33,133 nt of DNA. It comes from Rathayibacter rhapontici. GTDB taxonomy: Bacteria > Actinomycetota > Actinomycetes > Actinomycetales > Microbacteriaceae. The stretch is taken from NCBI RefSeq assembly GCF_001995175.1, contig NZ_MUKN01000043.1:1-33133 (forward strand). The letters are read 5' to 3'. The notes under the pieces are model-generated. The model made no database searches, had not been told where the DNA came from, and saw only the letters and a list, made by a program, of their open reading frames with translations. This document shows positions 8,379-15,149 of the stretch, one piece after another; position 1 is the first letter of the stretch, and the number at the start of each line of letters is the position of its first letter. A program made the position numbers and the translations under genes.

Positions 8379-8463
8379 TGCAGATCGAGTAGCGCGCGTA
8401 TCGCGATCCGCGATGTCCGGGAGGGGAGTCTCGAGACGCCCCTCCGGGGCCACTCGACCTGCG
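8379..8463. repeat. REP-like imperfect palindrome, copy 3
   Basis: This is a shorter copy: GCAGATCGAGTAGCGCGCG on the left, and TCTCGAGACGCCCCTCCGG with CCACTCGACCTGC on the right. It ends 12 bp before the hairpin that terminates the GH30 gene. Confidence 0.7.
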
Positions 8464-8474
8464 GGCGCAACGAC

Positions 8475-8510
8475 GTGACCGCCCCCGCCCGGAGGGGCGG
8501 AGGCGGTCAC
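8475..8510 (-). terminator. Hairpin terminator of the GH30 gene
   Basis: GTGACCGCC (8475-8483) pairs with GGCGGTCAC (8502-8510). After one mismatch, CCGCCC (8485-8490) pairs with GGGCGG (8495-8500) around a 4-nt loop. It starts 22 nt after the GH30 stop codon. Confidence 0.75.
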
Positions 8511-8532
8511 GGGCAGTGCGTCGGCCGGAGCG

Positions 8533-11500
8533 TCAGCCGCAGGAGCGCGCCGAGTAGGTCGCGGGGACGACCGTGGTCACGGTCTTCCCGTCGACCACGG
8601 CGGTCGCGGTGACGGACGCCTGGCCCTCGGTGACCGAGGCGGCCCGCGTCGAGAACGCGGCGGCCGCGCTCTTGCCGGGGGCGACTCCGGTGAACTGCTT
8701 CGAGCCCCACGACGAGGCCGTGGTCAGCGACACCGGCACGGCCGAGTCGTTGCGCGCGGTCACCGTCAGCGTCACCTTGCCCGAGATGCAGCGCGTGGAC
8801 GCCGTCACCGTGAGGGCGAGCGCGGCGGGCTGCCGCAGCTCCACGGTGACCCGGGTGGTGCTGGTCCGCGAGCCGTCGGCGGACGTCACCGTGACGGCGC
8901 CGACTCCGTTGGTCGCGGTGCTGGGCTGGGTCACGCGGACCGTCGCGGCCGAGTCGGTGGCGACGGCGGCGAGCACCGGCATCCGGGTGCCCTCGACGAC
9001 GACCGCGTACTCGGTGCGCGCCGGGTCGAAGCCGGCCACGCCGACCCCGTCGAGGCGCAGGGCGCCGAGCGTGCTCACCGAGGCGGGCACGGCCACCTTG
9101 TCGGCCGCGTCGAACAGCTGCACCTCGGACACGATCATGTGCGTGTTGGCGTAGGCGTTCATCACGACGCGGAAGCCGGTCGCGGTGACCGGGGCGAACG
9201 ACGCGGTGTACGTCGGGGCTCCGCCGGCGGGGGACTCGACGGGCTGCGCCGTCTCCCAGCCGGGGACGGAGGTCCAGACGCCGTCGGCGCCGCGGGCCTG
9301 CAGCTGGATCGACTGCGCCCAGCTGTTGGTGCCGTCGCGGTAGAACTGCACGCTGGCCTTCTCGACCTGCTTCGCGGCCGGGAAGGTGTAGGTCAGCGTG
9401 CTCTGGGTCGCCTTGTTCGACGCGACCCAATTCGACCAGCCCTTGTCGCCGAGCACGCCGTTGCGGGTGCGCTCGGGTCCGTAGCCCGACTCGGACGACG
9501 ACGCGGTCGCGACGATGCCGGCATCCGGGTTGAAGTTCCGCGGCGTCCCCGCGGTGACCAGCACCGTGAGGGTCGCGGGCAGCGTCGCTCCGTCGGCGGT
9601 CGCCGTGCCCGCGATCCGGACGGATCCGGTCTGCGCGAGCGAGGCGGTGGTCAGCGGGGTCCAGTCCCACGTGACGGGCACCGGGAAGGTGCTGGCCGAG
9701 GCTCCGACGCGGGCCGGGACCGTGGTGGGGGCGGCGGCGCGGACGGCCGTGGTCGCCGCTCCGGTCGCGACCGTCACCGACACGGGGTCGGTCGCGGTGA
9801 GTCCGCCCACGTCGACGAGCGCCGTGACGGCGATCGACTGCCCGTAGAGGTCGGTCGCGGTGCCGGGCACCTCGACGCGGCCGGCGGTGCCCCATGCGGA
9901 GGACGCCGGCTGCTGCCAGGTCACCGCGACGGGTGCGCCTGCGCCCCACTGGTACTGCGGCGTGACGGAGGCGGGCAGGGTCGGCGCGACGCCCACCGTG
10001 GTGCGCACCGGGACGGTCTGGGTCGCGAGCGGCGCGAGGTCGCGCAGCTGCCACGACTGGTTCGCTCCGCCGTTCGAGCCGTAGACGCCCACCGCGGTGT
10101 TCTCGGCGGTCGACTGGCCGTTGACGTCGAGCGAGAGCCCGAGCGCCTCGTTGACGAGGGTGTAGCGGACGCCGTCGGTCGTGTTGACGATCCAGCGGGT
10201 CGCGGGAGCGGCCTTCGCGGTGGCGACGGAGACGCTGCGCAGGTCGGTGCCGGCGCTGGTCGCTCCGAGCACGCGTCCGTCGGCGTTCTCGAGGACGACG
10301 CGACGGGTCGCCTCGCGCTCGCCGGCCGGCACCTCGTGCACGGTCCAGGTCTGCTTGGCGGCGGTGGCGGAGTCGGTCGCGACCGTGGTGATCGCGGTCG
10401 ACGAGGTCGTCGCGGTCAGCGCCTTGCTGCTCTGCGTGCCGACCAGCTGGTAGTCGTGGCCGTCGCGCAGGGCGGGGGCGGTGTCGGCGACTCCGGAGAC
10501 GCCGTCGATCGAGAAGGTGGTGACCGACTTGGCGGGCACCGTGACGGTCGCGGTGCGCGCCTCGCGGTCGATCACGACGGGGGCCTTCTCGACGAGCGCG
10601 TTGCCGGTGGGGGCTGCGACCGAGGCGGCCTGGGTCGTGACGTAGGGCGTGACGTCGGCGCCCTCGGCGATCGTGCCGAAGCGCGAGAGGTCGAGGGTGA
10701 CGGTGCGCTCGGCGGTGGTGGTGTTGGTGTGCACGACGGTCGCGCCGGAGCCGTCCGCGCGGGTGGCGGCGGTGGTCGCGGCGTCGTCGACGGCGATCAG
10801 GTGGTCGCCCTCCTGGATGAACTTGGTGAAGTTGCGGATCGTGTTGAACTTCGAGTTCGTCTCGACGCCGCAGACGGGAGCCTTGGTCGAGTCGCCACCG
10901 GCGTCCGCGACGCGGCGCACCGACTTCCAGACCTCGGCCCCGCCCTCCTGGTAGGGCTTGCAGTCGAGGTCGATGAACACCGAGCCCCAGTTGAGGTTCT
11001 CGCCCTTGGGCGGAGCCTTCTCCATGTTGTAGTAGTCCTCGACGGGCTGCCAGAGCACCCACGCCTTCGGCTCGAGCTCGCGGAGGTCGTCGGTGATCCG
11101 GCCGGCGATGCCGAGGCCGTTCTCGATGCTGGTGGGGTTCCAGCCCTGGACCCAGTTGCCCTCGATCTCGCTCATCCACAGGTCCTTGTCGGCCTGCTTG
11201 GCGAGGTCGCGGACCGCGAGGCGGTCGCCGGTGCCGTAGGTGTGGACGTTCATCCGGTCGACGAGATCGCGGGCGGACTGCGGGTAGGCGGCCCAGTTGG
11301 TCTTGAAGATGCTGGGGTTGGTCTCGTCCATGGCGGCGATGCCGGCCTCGGAGTCGGAGGCGGCCAGGGCGGCGGCGACGTCGGGGAGCAGGCTCACCTG
11401 GGCCGCGGGGCCCATGTGCATGCCCTCCTGGCGGCCGCCGGTGGGGACGCCGTTGGTGAGCGTGGTGCCCCAGTAGTTCGTGTTCGGCTCGTTGAACGGG

Positions 11501-12207
11501 TCGAGGGTGTCGAACTCGATGCCGTACTCGGCCTCCATCCGCTCGGTGACCGTGGCGAGGTACTCGGCGAACTTCGCCTCGGCGGCGGGCTTGAGCTGCT
11601 CGGCCGTCGAGCTGAAGCCGCCCGAGACGTAGCCGCTCTCGGTCATGAAGTACGGGGCGGAGTTGGCGAACGACTCCCAGTGCGTGATCTGCTGCTCGGC
11701 GGCGAGCTTCTCGACCCACCAGCGCTGCGTCTCATCGGCGGTGAAGTCGTAGGAGGCGGGGTCGGAGGGGTCCCACTTCGCCAGCAGCGCGTCGCGGTCG
11801 GCGAGGTTCGTGGAGGTGCCGCCGTAGACGGACGGATCGCCGGTGGGGTTCTTCGCCCACCAGCCCTCGACGGCGCCGCCGGGGCGGAGGTAGTCCTTCA
11901 CGTCGGAGGCGTTGCCGCCGCCGATGTTGTAGCGCGCGATGTTGAGGTCGAGGCCCTCCTCGCCGAACACCTTCTGATAGAGGTCCTCGCGGAGGGCCTC
12001 GGGGTAGTTCCCGGTGGCGTTCGCGAACCAGACGAGGCTGGTGCCCCATCCCTCGTAGGCCTCTCCGGAGTAGGCGGGGTTCGGGGTGATGCGGACCCCG
12101 TCCGCGGCCTCGGCGGGAGCGGCCGCCGTGGGGAGGGCGAGCACCGCCCCGGCGGCCAGTGCGGCGCTCGTGGCGAGCGCGGCGAGTCGTCTAACGGACA
12201 TCGACAT
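8533..12207 (-). CDS. Secreted modular GH30 glycosidase (endo-beta-1,6-galactanase-like)
   Basis: This secreted enzyme has 1,224 residues. A signal peptide (MSMSVRRLAALATSAALAAG, cleavage near AEAA-DG) precedes a GH30 catalytic domain at about 37-570. GWGTSLVWFANATG and NIARYNIGGGN resemble bacterial and fungal endo-beta-1,6-galactanases. The likely acid/base is Glu240 (DPFNEPNTNYW) and the likely nucleophile Glu347 (WMSEIEGNW). Next come a ricin-type lectin-like segment (about 575-725), two bacterial Ig-like domains (about 730-815 and 820-885), a discoidin/CBM-like domain (about 890-1035), a cadherin-like repeat (about 1045-1125) and a C-terminal beta domain. GAAAGAGAG lies upstream of the ATG at 12207. 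It would cut beta-1,6-galactan side chains of plant arabinogalactan outside the cell. The family is clear; the exact substrate is inferred. Confidence 0.88.
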   Translation of the reverse strand: MSMSVRRLAALATSAALAAGAVLALPTAAAPAEAADGVRITPNPAYSGEAYEGWGTSLVWFANATGNYPEALREDLYQKVFGEEGLDLNIARYNIGGGNASDVKDYLRPGGAVEGWWAKNPTGDPSVYGGTSTNLADRDALLAKWDPSDPASYDFTADETQRWWVEKLAAEQQITHWESFANSAPYFMTESGYVSGGFSSTAEQLKPAAEAKFAEYLATVTERMEAEYGIEFDTLDPFNEPNTNYWGTTLTNGVPTGGRQEGMHMGPAAQVSLLPDVAAALAASDSEAGIAAMDETNPSIFKTNWAAYPQSARDLVDRMNVHTYGTGDRLAVRDLAKQADKDLWMSEIEGNWVQGWNPTSIENGLGIAGRITDDLRELEPKAWVLWQPVEDYYNMEKAPPKGENLNWGSVFIDLDCKPYQEGGAEVWKSVRRVADAGGDSTKAPVCGVETNSKFNTIRNFTKFIQEGDHLIAVDDAATTAATRADGSGATVVHTNTTTAERTVTLDLSRFGTIAEGADVTPYVTTQAASVAAPTGNALVEKAPVVIDREARTATVTVPAKSVTTFSIDGVSGVADTAPALRDGHDYQLVGTQSSKALTATTSSTAITTVATDSATAAKQTWTVHEVPAGEREATRRVVLENADGRVLGATSAGTDLRSVSVATAKAAPATRWIVNTTDGVRYTLVNEALGLSLDVNGQSTAENTAVGVYGSNGGANQSWQLRDLAPLATQTVPVRTTVGVAPTLPASVTPQYQWGAGAPVAVTWQQPASSAWGTAGRVEVPGTATDLYGQSIAVTALVDVGGLTATDPVSVTVATGAATTAVRAAAPTTVPARVGASASTFPVPVTWDWTPLTTASLAQTGSVRIAGTATADGATLPATLTVLVTAGTPRNFNPDAGIVATASSSESGYGPERTRNGVLGDKGWSNWVASNKATQSTLTYTFPAAKQVEKASVQFYRDGTNSWAQSIQLQARGADGVWTSVPGWETAQPVESPAGGAPTYTASFAPVTATGFRVVMNAYANTHMIVSEVQLFDAADKVAVPASVSTLGALRLDGVGVAGFDPARTEYAVVVEGTRMPVLAAVATDSAATVRVTQPSTATNGVGAVTVTSADGSRTSTTRVTVELRQPAALALTVTASTRCISGKVTLTVTARNDSAVPVSLTTASSWGSKQFTGVAPGKSAAAAFSTRAASVTEGQASVTATAVVDGKTVTTVVPATYSARSCG

Positions 12208-12244
12208 TGATGCTGTCTCTCTTTCGCCAGTGAAAAGCGGCGCG

Positions 12245-12294
12245 TGTTCGCGTGAACACGTCCGGACGGCCCACGCTACATGTTGACGTCACCA
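12245..12294 (-). promoter_or_regulatory. GH30 promoter with two LacI operators
   Basis: Two near-palindromes, TGTTCGCGTGAACA (12245-12258) and TGTTGACGTCACCA (12281-12294), each match 13 of 14 consensus positions and are 36 bp apart. TAGCGT on the minus strand (12278-12273) lies between them as a -10 candidate, 2 bp from the upstream operator. This repeats the layout of the transporter promoter, tying the GH30 gene to the same repressor. Confidence 0.72.
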
Positions 12295-12351
12295 TGCGGA
12301 AGGAGGACGGGTGCCGGGATCGCCGACGGGGCGCGACTCCGGTTCCGACTG

Positions 12352-12412
12352 CGCGAGATGCCACTGCGGTACAGGTACTCCGGCGTATCGCGAACCGGAG
12401 TGGCATCTCGCG
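12352..12412 (-). terminator. Inverted repeat after the ArsR gene
   Basis: A 14-bp inverted repeat (12352-12365 with 12399-12412, arm CGCGAGATGCCACT) encloses 33 nt that also contain partial pairing. It starts 15 nt past the stop of the ArsR gene and probably ends the metal-efflux transcript before the GH30 promoter. Confidence 0.55.
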
Positions 12413-12426
12413 GGAGGCGGACGGGG

Positions 12427-12849
12427 TCAGGGGTGCTCGGGCGGGTCGCAGGGCTCCGCGGCGGGGTCGACGTGGTGGACCAGCACGGTGTGGCCGACGT
12501 GGGCGAGGCCGAGCTCGAGGAAGTCGCGCACGTGGGCGTCGGCGAGGGCGTACGAGGCGGTGCGGCCCTCGCGGCGCACCTCGACCACGCGGTGCGAGCG
12601 GAGGAGCCGCAGCGCGTGCGAGGTCGCGGACGGGCTCAGCCCGCTGCGCTCCGAGAGCTCGCCGACGCGCAGGGGGCCGCCGAGCAGGGCGAGCAGGATC
12701 CGCATGCGGCCCGGGTCGCCGAGCAGGCCGAACACGTCGGCGAGGTCGGCGACGGCTGCGTCGGACGGGAGTCCGTGCGCGTCGGGTGCGGAAGGGGTCA
12801 CGGCTGCTCCGTCCGGGTCGGGTCGCGTCGCCCCGGGCTCAGATCGCAT
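12427..12849 (-). CDS. ArsR/SmtB-family metal-sensing repressor
   Basis: This winged-helix repressor has about 140 residues. The recognition region reads LSERSGLSPSATSHALRLLRSHRVVEVRREGR, and DPGRMRILLALL marks the first helices. Its C-terminal helix carries DAHVRDFLELGLAHVGH, an Asp-x-His then 10 residues then His-x2-His. That is the spacing of the alpha-5 metal site of CzrA and NmtR (D-x-H...H-x2-H), so zinc, nickel or cobalt sensing is expected. A further His/Cys tail (HHVDPAAEPC) follows. The ATG at 12849 overlaps the transporter gene by 11 bp. A GTG at 12801 with CGGAG upstream is an alternative start. The perfect palindrome at 13784-13799 before the transporter gene is its likely operator. 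Confidence 0.88.
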   Translation of the reverse strand: MRSEPGATRPDPDGAAVTPSAPDAHGLPSDAAVADLADVFGLLGDPGRMRILLALLGGPLRVGELSERSGLSPSATSHALRLLRSHRVVEVRREGRTASYALADAHVRDFLELGLAHVGHTVLVHHVDPAAEPCDPPEHP

Positions 12850-13762
12850 GCGCCTGCTCCGGGAACTCCTCCGGCTCGCACTGGATCGTCGCATGGGCGA
12901 CTCCGTGATCCTCCCGCAGAACGGCGAGCACCGCGCTGAGCACCTCGCGGTAGTCGGCGTCGGGCGCGACCACGATGTGGCCGCTGGCGCTCTCCATGCC
13001 GGACGTGATGGTCCAGACGTGCAGGTCGTGCAGTGCGAGCACTCCGGGCACGGCGCGGACGTCGCGCTCGATCGCGTCGACGTCGAGGTGCGCCGGCGCC
13101 GACTCCATCAGGATGCCGAGCGCCTGGCGGGTCAGAGACCAGGTCCGCGGCAGGATCAGCAGCCCGATCAGCACGCCGACCACCGGGTCCGCCCAGGCCC
13201 AGCCGGTGGTGAGCAGCACGATCGCGGCCACGATCACTCCGACCGAGCCGAGCGCGTCGCCGAGCACCTCGAGCGAGGCTCCGCGGAGGGTGATGCTCTC
13301 CTTCGCGCCGGCCGAGAGCAGGCGCAGGCTCACCAGGTTGACCAGGAGCCCGACGATCGCCGTGACGAGGAGGGGCAGTCCGGGGACCGCGGGCGGCTCG
13401 GCGAAGCGGCGCACCGCCTCGACGATCACGAAGGCCGCGACACCGAAGAGGAGGAGCCCGTTGGCGAGCGCGGCGAGGACCTCGAGGCGGTAGGAGCCGT
13501 AGGTGCGGCCGCGGGCGGCCGGGCGGGCGGCGAGCGAGATCGCGGCCAGGGACATGCCCAGGGCGATCACGTCGGTGCCCATGTGCGCGGCGTCCGAGAG
13601 CAGGGCGAGGGAGCCGGTGCTCAGGCCGACGACGAACTCGACGACCATGAACGCGGCGGTGAGGACGAAGGCCGCGAGGAGGGGGCCGCGGTGGCGCGCG
13701 GCCGCGGATCCGCTCGCTGCTGATCCGCCCGCCGCGGGGCCGTGGGAGTGCCCGGCGCCCAT
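12839..13762 (-). CDS. Cation diffusion facilitator family metal efflux transporter
   Basis: This membrane antiporter of about 307 residues should export Zn(II) or a related divalent cation. A His-containing N-terminus (MGAGHSHGP) precedes six hydrophobic segments and a cytoplasmic domain (SAPAHLDVDAIERDVRAVPGV, HDLHVWTITSGMESASGH). In segment 2 the metal ligands are visible as SDAAHMGTD. In segment 5 the expected His-x3-Asp reads LEVLGDALGSV, with Glu in place of His, which may alter metal choice. The ATG at 13762 has AGGAG about 12 nt upstream. The downstream overlapping gene is an ArsR-family sensor, and a perfect 16-bp palindrome lies 22 bp upstream, so expression is metal-induced. Confidence 0.93.
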   Translation of the reverse strand: MGAGHSHGPAAGGSAASGSAAARHRGPLLAAFVLTAAFMVVEFVVGLSTGSLALLSDAAHMGTDVIALGMSLAAISLAARPAARGRTYGSYRLEVLAALANGLLLFGVAAFVIVEAVRRFAEPPAVPGLPLLVTAIVGLLVNLVSLRLLSAGAKESITLRGASLEVLGDALGSVGVIVAAIVLLTTGWAWADPVVGVLIGLLILPRTWSLTRQALGILMESAPAHLDVDAIERDVRAVPGVLALHDLHVWTITSGMESASGHIVVAPDADYREVLSAVLAVLREDHGVAHATIQCEPEEFPEQAHAI

Positions 13763-13783
13763 GGTCAGGCCGCTCCTGAATGC

Positions 13784-13799
13784 CTGTTCATATGAACAG
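13784..13799. promoter_or_regulatory. ArsR-type operator before the efflux operon
   Basis: CTGTTCATATGAACAG is a perfect 16-bp palindrome 22 bp upstream of the CDF start codon. The TGTTCA/TGAACA half-sites match those of known SmtB/ArsR-family operators. The AT centre distinguishes it from the CG-centred LacI-type sites in this window. Confidence 0.75.
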
Positions 13800-13818
13800 T
13801 CTTGCACATGTCGCTGCG

Positions 13819-14295
13819 TCAGCGGAGGGGCGGACCGTCCCAGAGGGTCTCGAGCGGGTCCTCGCGGTCGACGCCGTCGAGGTGCTCCCGGTGGCGCCGC
13901 TCCGCCTCGGCGGCCGAGATCTCGCCGCGCTCCTCCGAGGCGCGGATCGCGGCGGCACGACCGCCGTCGCGGGTGAGGAAGGGGTCGGCGGGAGTCGCAC
14001 GGCGCACGCCGTCGCGGCGGTCGAACGAGCGGGCGCTGATGCCGGTGACGGTACCGGAGGAGGCCAGGAGGGCGAGGGCGACCGAGTCGGCGGCCCGCCA
14101 GGCCGCTGCGCTGGAGCGGCGCTCGACGGACACGGGGCCCTCCGCCGTCTCGAGGGTCAGCTGCTCGACCTCGGGGAGCAGGTGCAGGATCCGCACCGCC
14201 GCGTCGAGGGTCTCGGGGGGCACCGACTCGACCGAGCCCGAGTACCGGGGCGACCACTCGTCGTCGGTCGGGAGGTGGCGCCGCCACTCGTCCAT
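13819..14295 (-). CDS. Hypothetical protein
   Basis: I do not recognise this predicted soluble protein of about 158 residues. It starts MDEWRRHLPTDDEWSPRY, with GAGGA 7 nt before the ATG at 14295. A moderately hydrophobic centre (AAAWRAADSVALALLASSG) follows a segment that reads like a small beta unit (LEVEQLTLETAEGPVSVERR approximately). The C-terminal third is charged and probably helical (EERGEISAAEAERRHREHLDGVDRED). It lies upstream of the metal-efflux operon on the same strand but is separated from it by the ArsR operator, so co-function is doubtful. Codon use is normal for the window and the frame is intact, which supports a real gene. Confidence 0.7.
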   Translation of the reverse strand: MDEWRRHLPTDDEWSPRYSGSVESVPPETLDAAVRILHLLPEVEQLTLETAEGPVSVERRSSAAAWRAADSVALALLASSGTVTGISARSFDRRDGVRRATPADPFLTRDGGRAAAIRASEERGEISAAEAERRHREHLDGVDREDPLETLWDGPPLR

Positions 14296-14352
14296 CGCTC
14301 GTCCTCTCCGCTCCGCGCGCCCAGGGGAGGACGGCACCGGGGTCTCGGGTGC

Positions 14353-14358
14353 TCTATA
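14353..14358 (-). promoter_or_regulatory. Possible -10 for the 158-residue protein gene
   Basis: TATAGA on the minus strand lies 58 bp before the ATG at 14295, in a locally AT-richer stretch (14341-14390). TTGAAC at 14384-14379 is upstream but 20 bp away, longer than ideal for a -35. A perfect palindrome, GATCGCGCGCGCGATC, sits at 14394-14409. Confidence 0.35.
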
Positions 14359-14555
14359 CGGGCGAATGTATCCGAACGGTTCAACGATGTCACGATCGCG
14401 CGCGCGATCAGGTCTTCTTCCCCCCACAGCTGGGGCGACCCGACCGGGGGGTGGGCTCACCTCGGGGTGAGTGCGGGGTCGGAGGGCGGGTGGCGGCTCG
14501 CGGGACAGGAGACACGAGAGACGGGGATGTCCGCTGTCAACCGTGAGGGGTGTCT

Positions 14556-14650
14556 CGCCGCCGACGTTCTGCAGTGAGGCGGGTGGCGGTCAGCGGTCTC
14601 TGCGGCTGACGCTCTGCGGCCGCTGTCCTGCGGCCGACGTTCTGCGGCGA
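14556..14650. repeat. Short direct repeats in the 14296-14662 gap
   Basis: The 11-13-mer CGACGTTCTGC(GG) occurs at 14562-14572 and 14635-14647, with a variant TGACGCTCTGCGG at 14607-14619. A fourth copy (TGACGTTCTGCGG) lies at 8043-8055 in another gene-free stretch. Apart from the promoter-like stretch near 14350, nothing else is recognisable in this 367-bp gap. Confidence 0.5.
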
Positions 14651-14662
14651 GCCGCGAGGCGG

Positions 14663-14887
14663 TCAGCGGCTGTCGCGACGGAACCGGGCCTCGCGGCTCG
14701 CGAGATGCACCCCGAAGCCCGCCACTCCGACGGTGAAGGCGGCGAGCACGCCGAGGAACGCGATCTCGATCCCCGCACCGACGGCGAACGCCGAGACCAG
14801 AAGGGCGATCGCGGCGACCGCGACGACGACCAGGCCGGCGATCTCACCGGCACCGGCGCCCGAGGAGGGGCTGCGCTCGTCCGTCAT
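14663..14887 (-). CDS. Small two-helix membrane protein
   Basis: This product of about 74 residues has a polar start (MTDERSPSSGAGAGE) and two hydrophobic segments (IAGLVVVAVAAIALLVSAF and IEIAFLGVLAAFTVGVAGF). A basic tail (ASREARFRRDSR) suggests a cytoplasmic C-terminus. The start is the first ATG in frame and has only a weak GGCGG ribosome site. It diverges from the reverse-transcriptase gene with 262 bp between them. No family could be assigned. Small two-helix proteins accompany some retrons as effectors, but they are also common everywhere in actinobacteria, so a link is speculative. Confidence 0.6.
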   Translation of the reverse strand: MTDERSPSSGAGAGEIAGLVVVAVAAIALLVSAFAVGAGIEIAFLGVLAAFTVGVAGFGVHLASREARFRRDSR

Positions 14888-15070
14888 GCCGCCAGCCTGC
14901 GGGGCGGGAGGGCGCGGCGCAAGGACCTCGAGGGGGCACCGGGGTGAACAGCGGGCCGCTCCCTCCGGGCGACCTGTCGGGAAGTGCGGGCGCTGAGCCG
15001 CGCGGAGCGCGGGCGGGTGCCTGCGGTGCGGTGCCTGGTCGATCCACGTGCCCCGGGGTGACCCCGGAGA

Positions 15071-15095
15071 GGACGGTGCAGCTCGTGCATCGTCC
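15071..15095 (+). other. Hairpin in the RT leader (candidate retron ncRNA part)
   Basis: GGACGGTGCA (15071-15080) pairs with TGCATCGTCC (15086-15095) through ten pairs including one G-U, around the loop GCTCG. It lies 55-79 bp before the RT start codon, where retron msr-msd RNAs usually end. The boundaries of any such RNA and a priming guanosine were not identified. Confidence 0.35.
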
Positions 15096-15121
15096 GCCTC
15101 GCCCGGAGGGAGCGGTGCCGC

Positions 15122-15135
15122 CCAGCCTAGGCTGG
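15122..15135. promoter_or_regulatory. Perfect palindrome overlapping the presumed RT promoter
   Basis: CCAGCCTAGGCTGG is a perfect 14-bp palindrome ending 14 bp before the RT ATG. It contains TAGGCT (15128-15133), a plausible -10 element, so it may be an operator or a small transcript-start structure. No good -35 is visible. Confidence 0.45.
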
Positions 15136-15149
15136 TGCAGGGGGTTCGC

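Noticed and set aside
8507-11719. 1,070-codon open frame overlapping the GH30 gene on the same strand
   Set aside because: It is another frame of the GH30 gene with Arg/His-rich composition and no domain. The GH30 frame has signal peptide, catalytic motifs and operators.
9139-12210. 1,023-codon plus-strand open frame opposite the GH30 gene
   Set aside because: It is antisense shadow sequence typical of high-GC DNA, with Gly/Val/Arg-rich translation and no ribosome site or family match.
13784-13799. Additional LacI-regulon operator
   Set aside because: TGTTCA/TGAACA half-sites look similar, but the centre is ATAT instead of ACGT and it stands before the CDF-ArsR operon, so it is assigned to ArsR.
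14663-14887. Retron membrane effector
   Set aside because: It has two membrane helices and lies next to the RT, but it is divergent, 262 bp away and of no recognised family. It is kept only as a small membrane protein.
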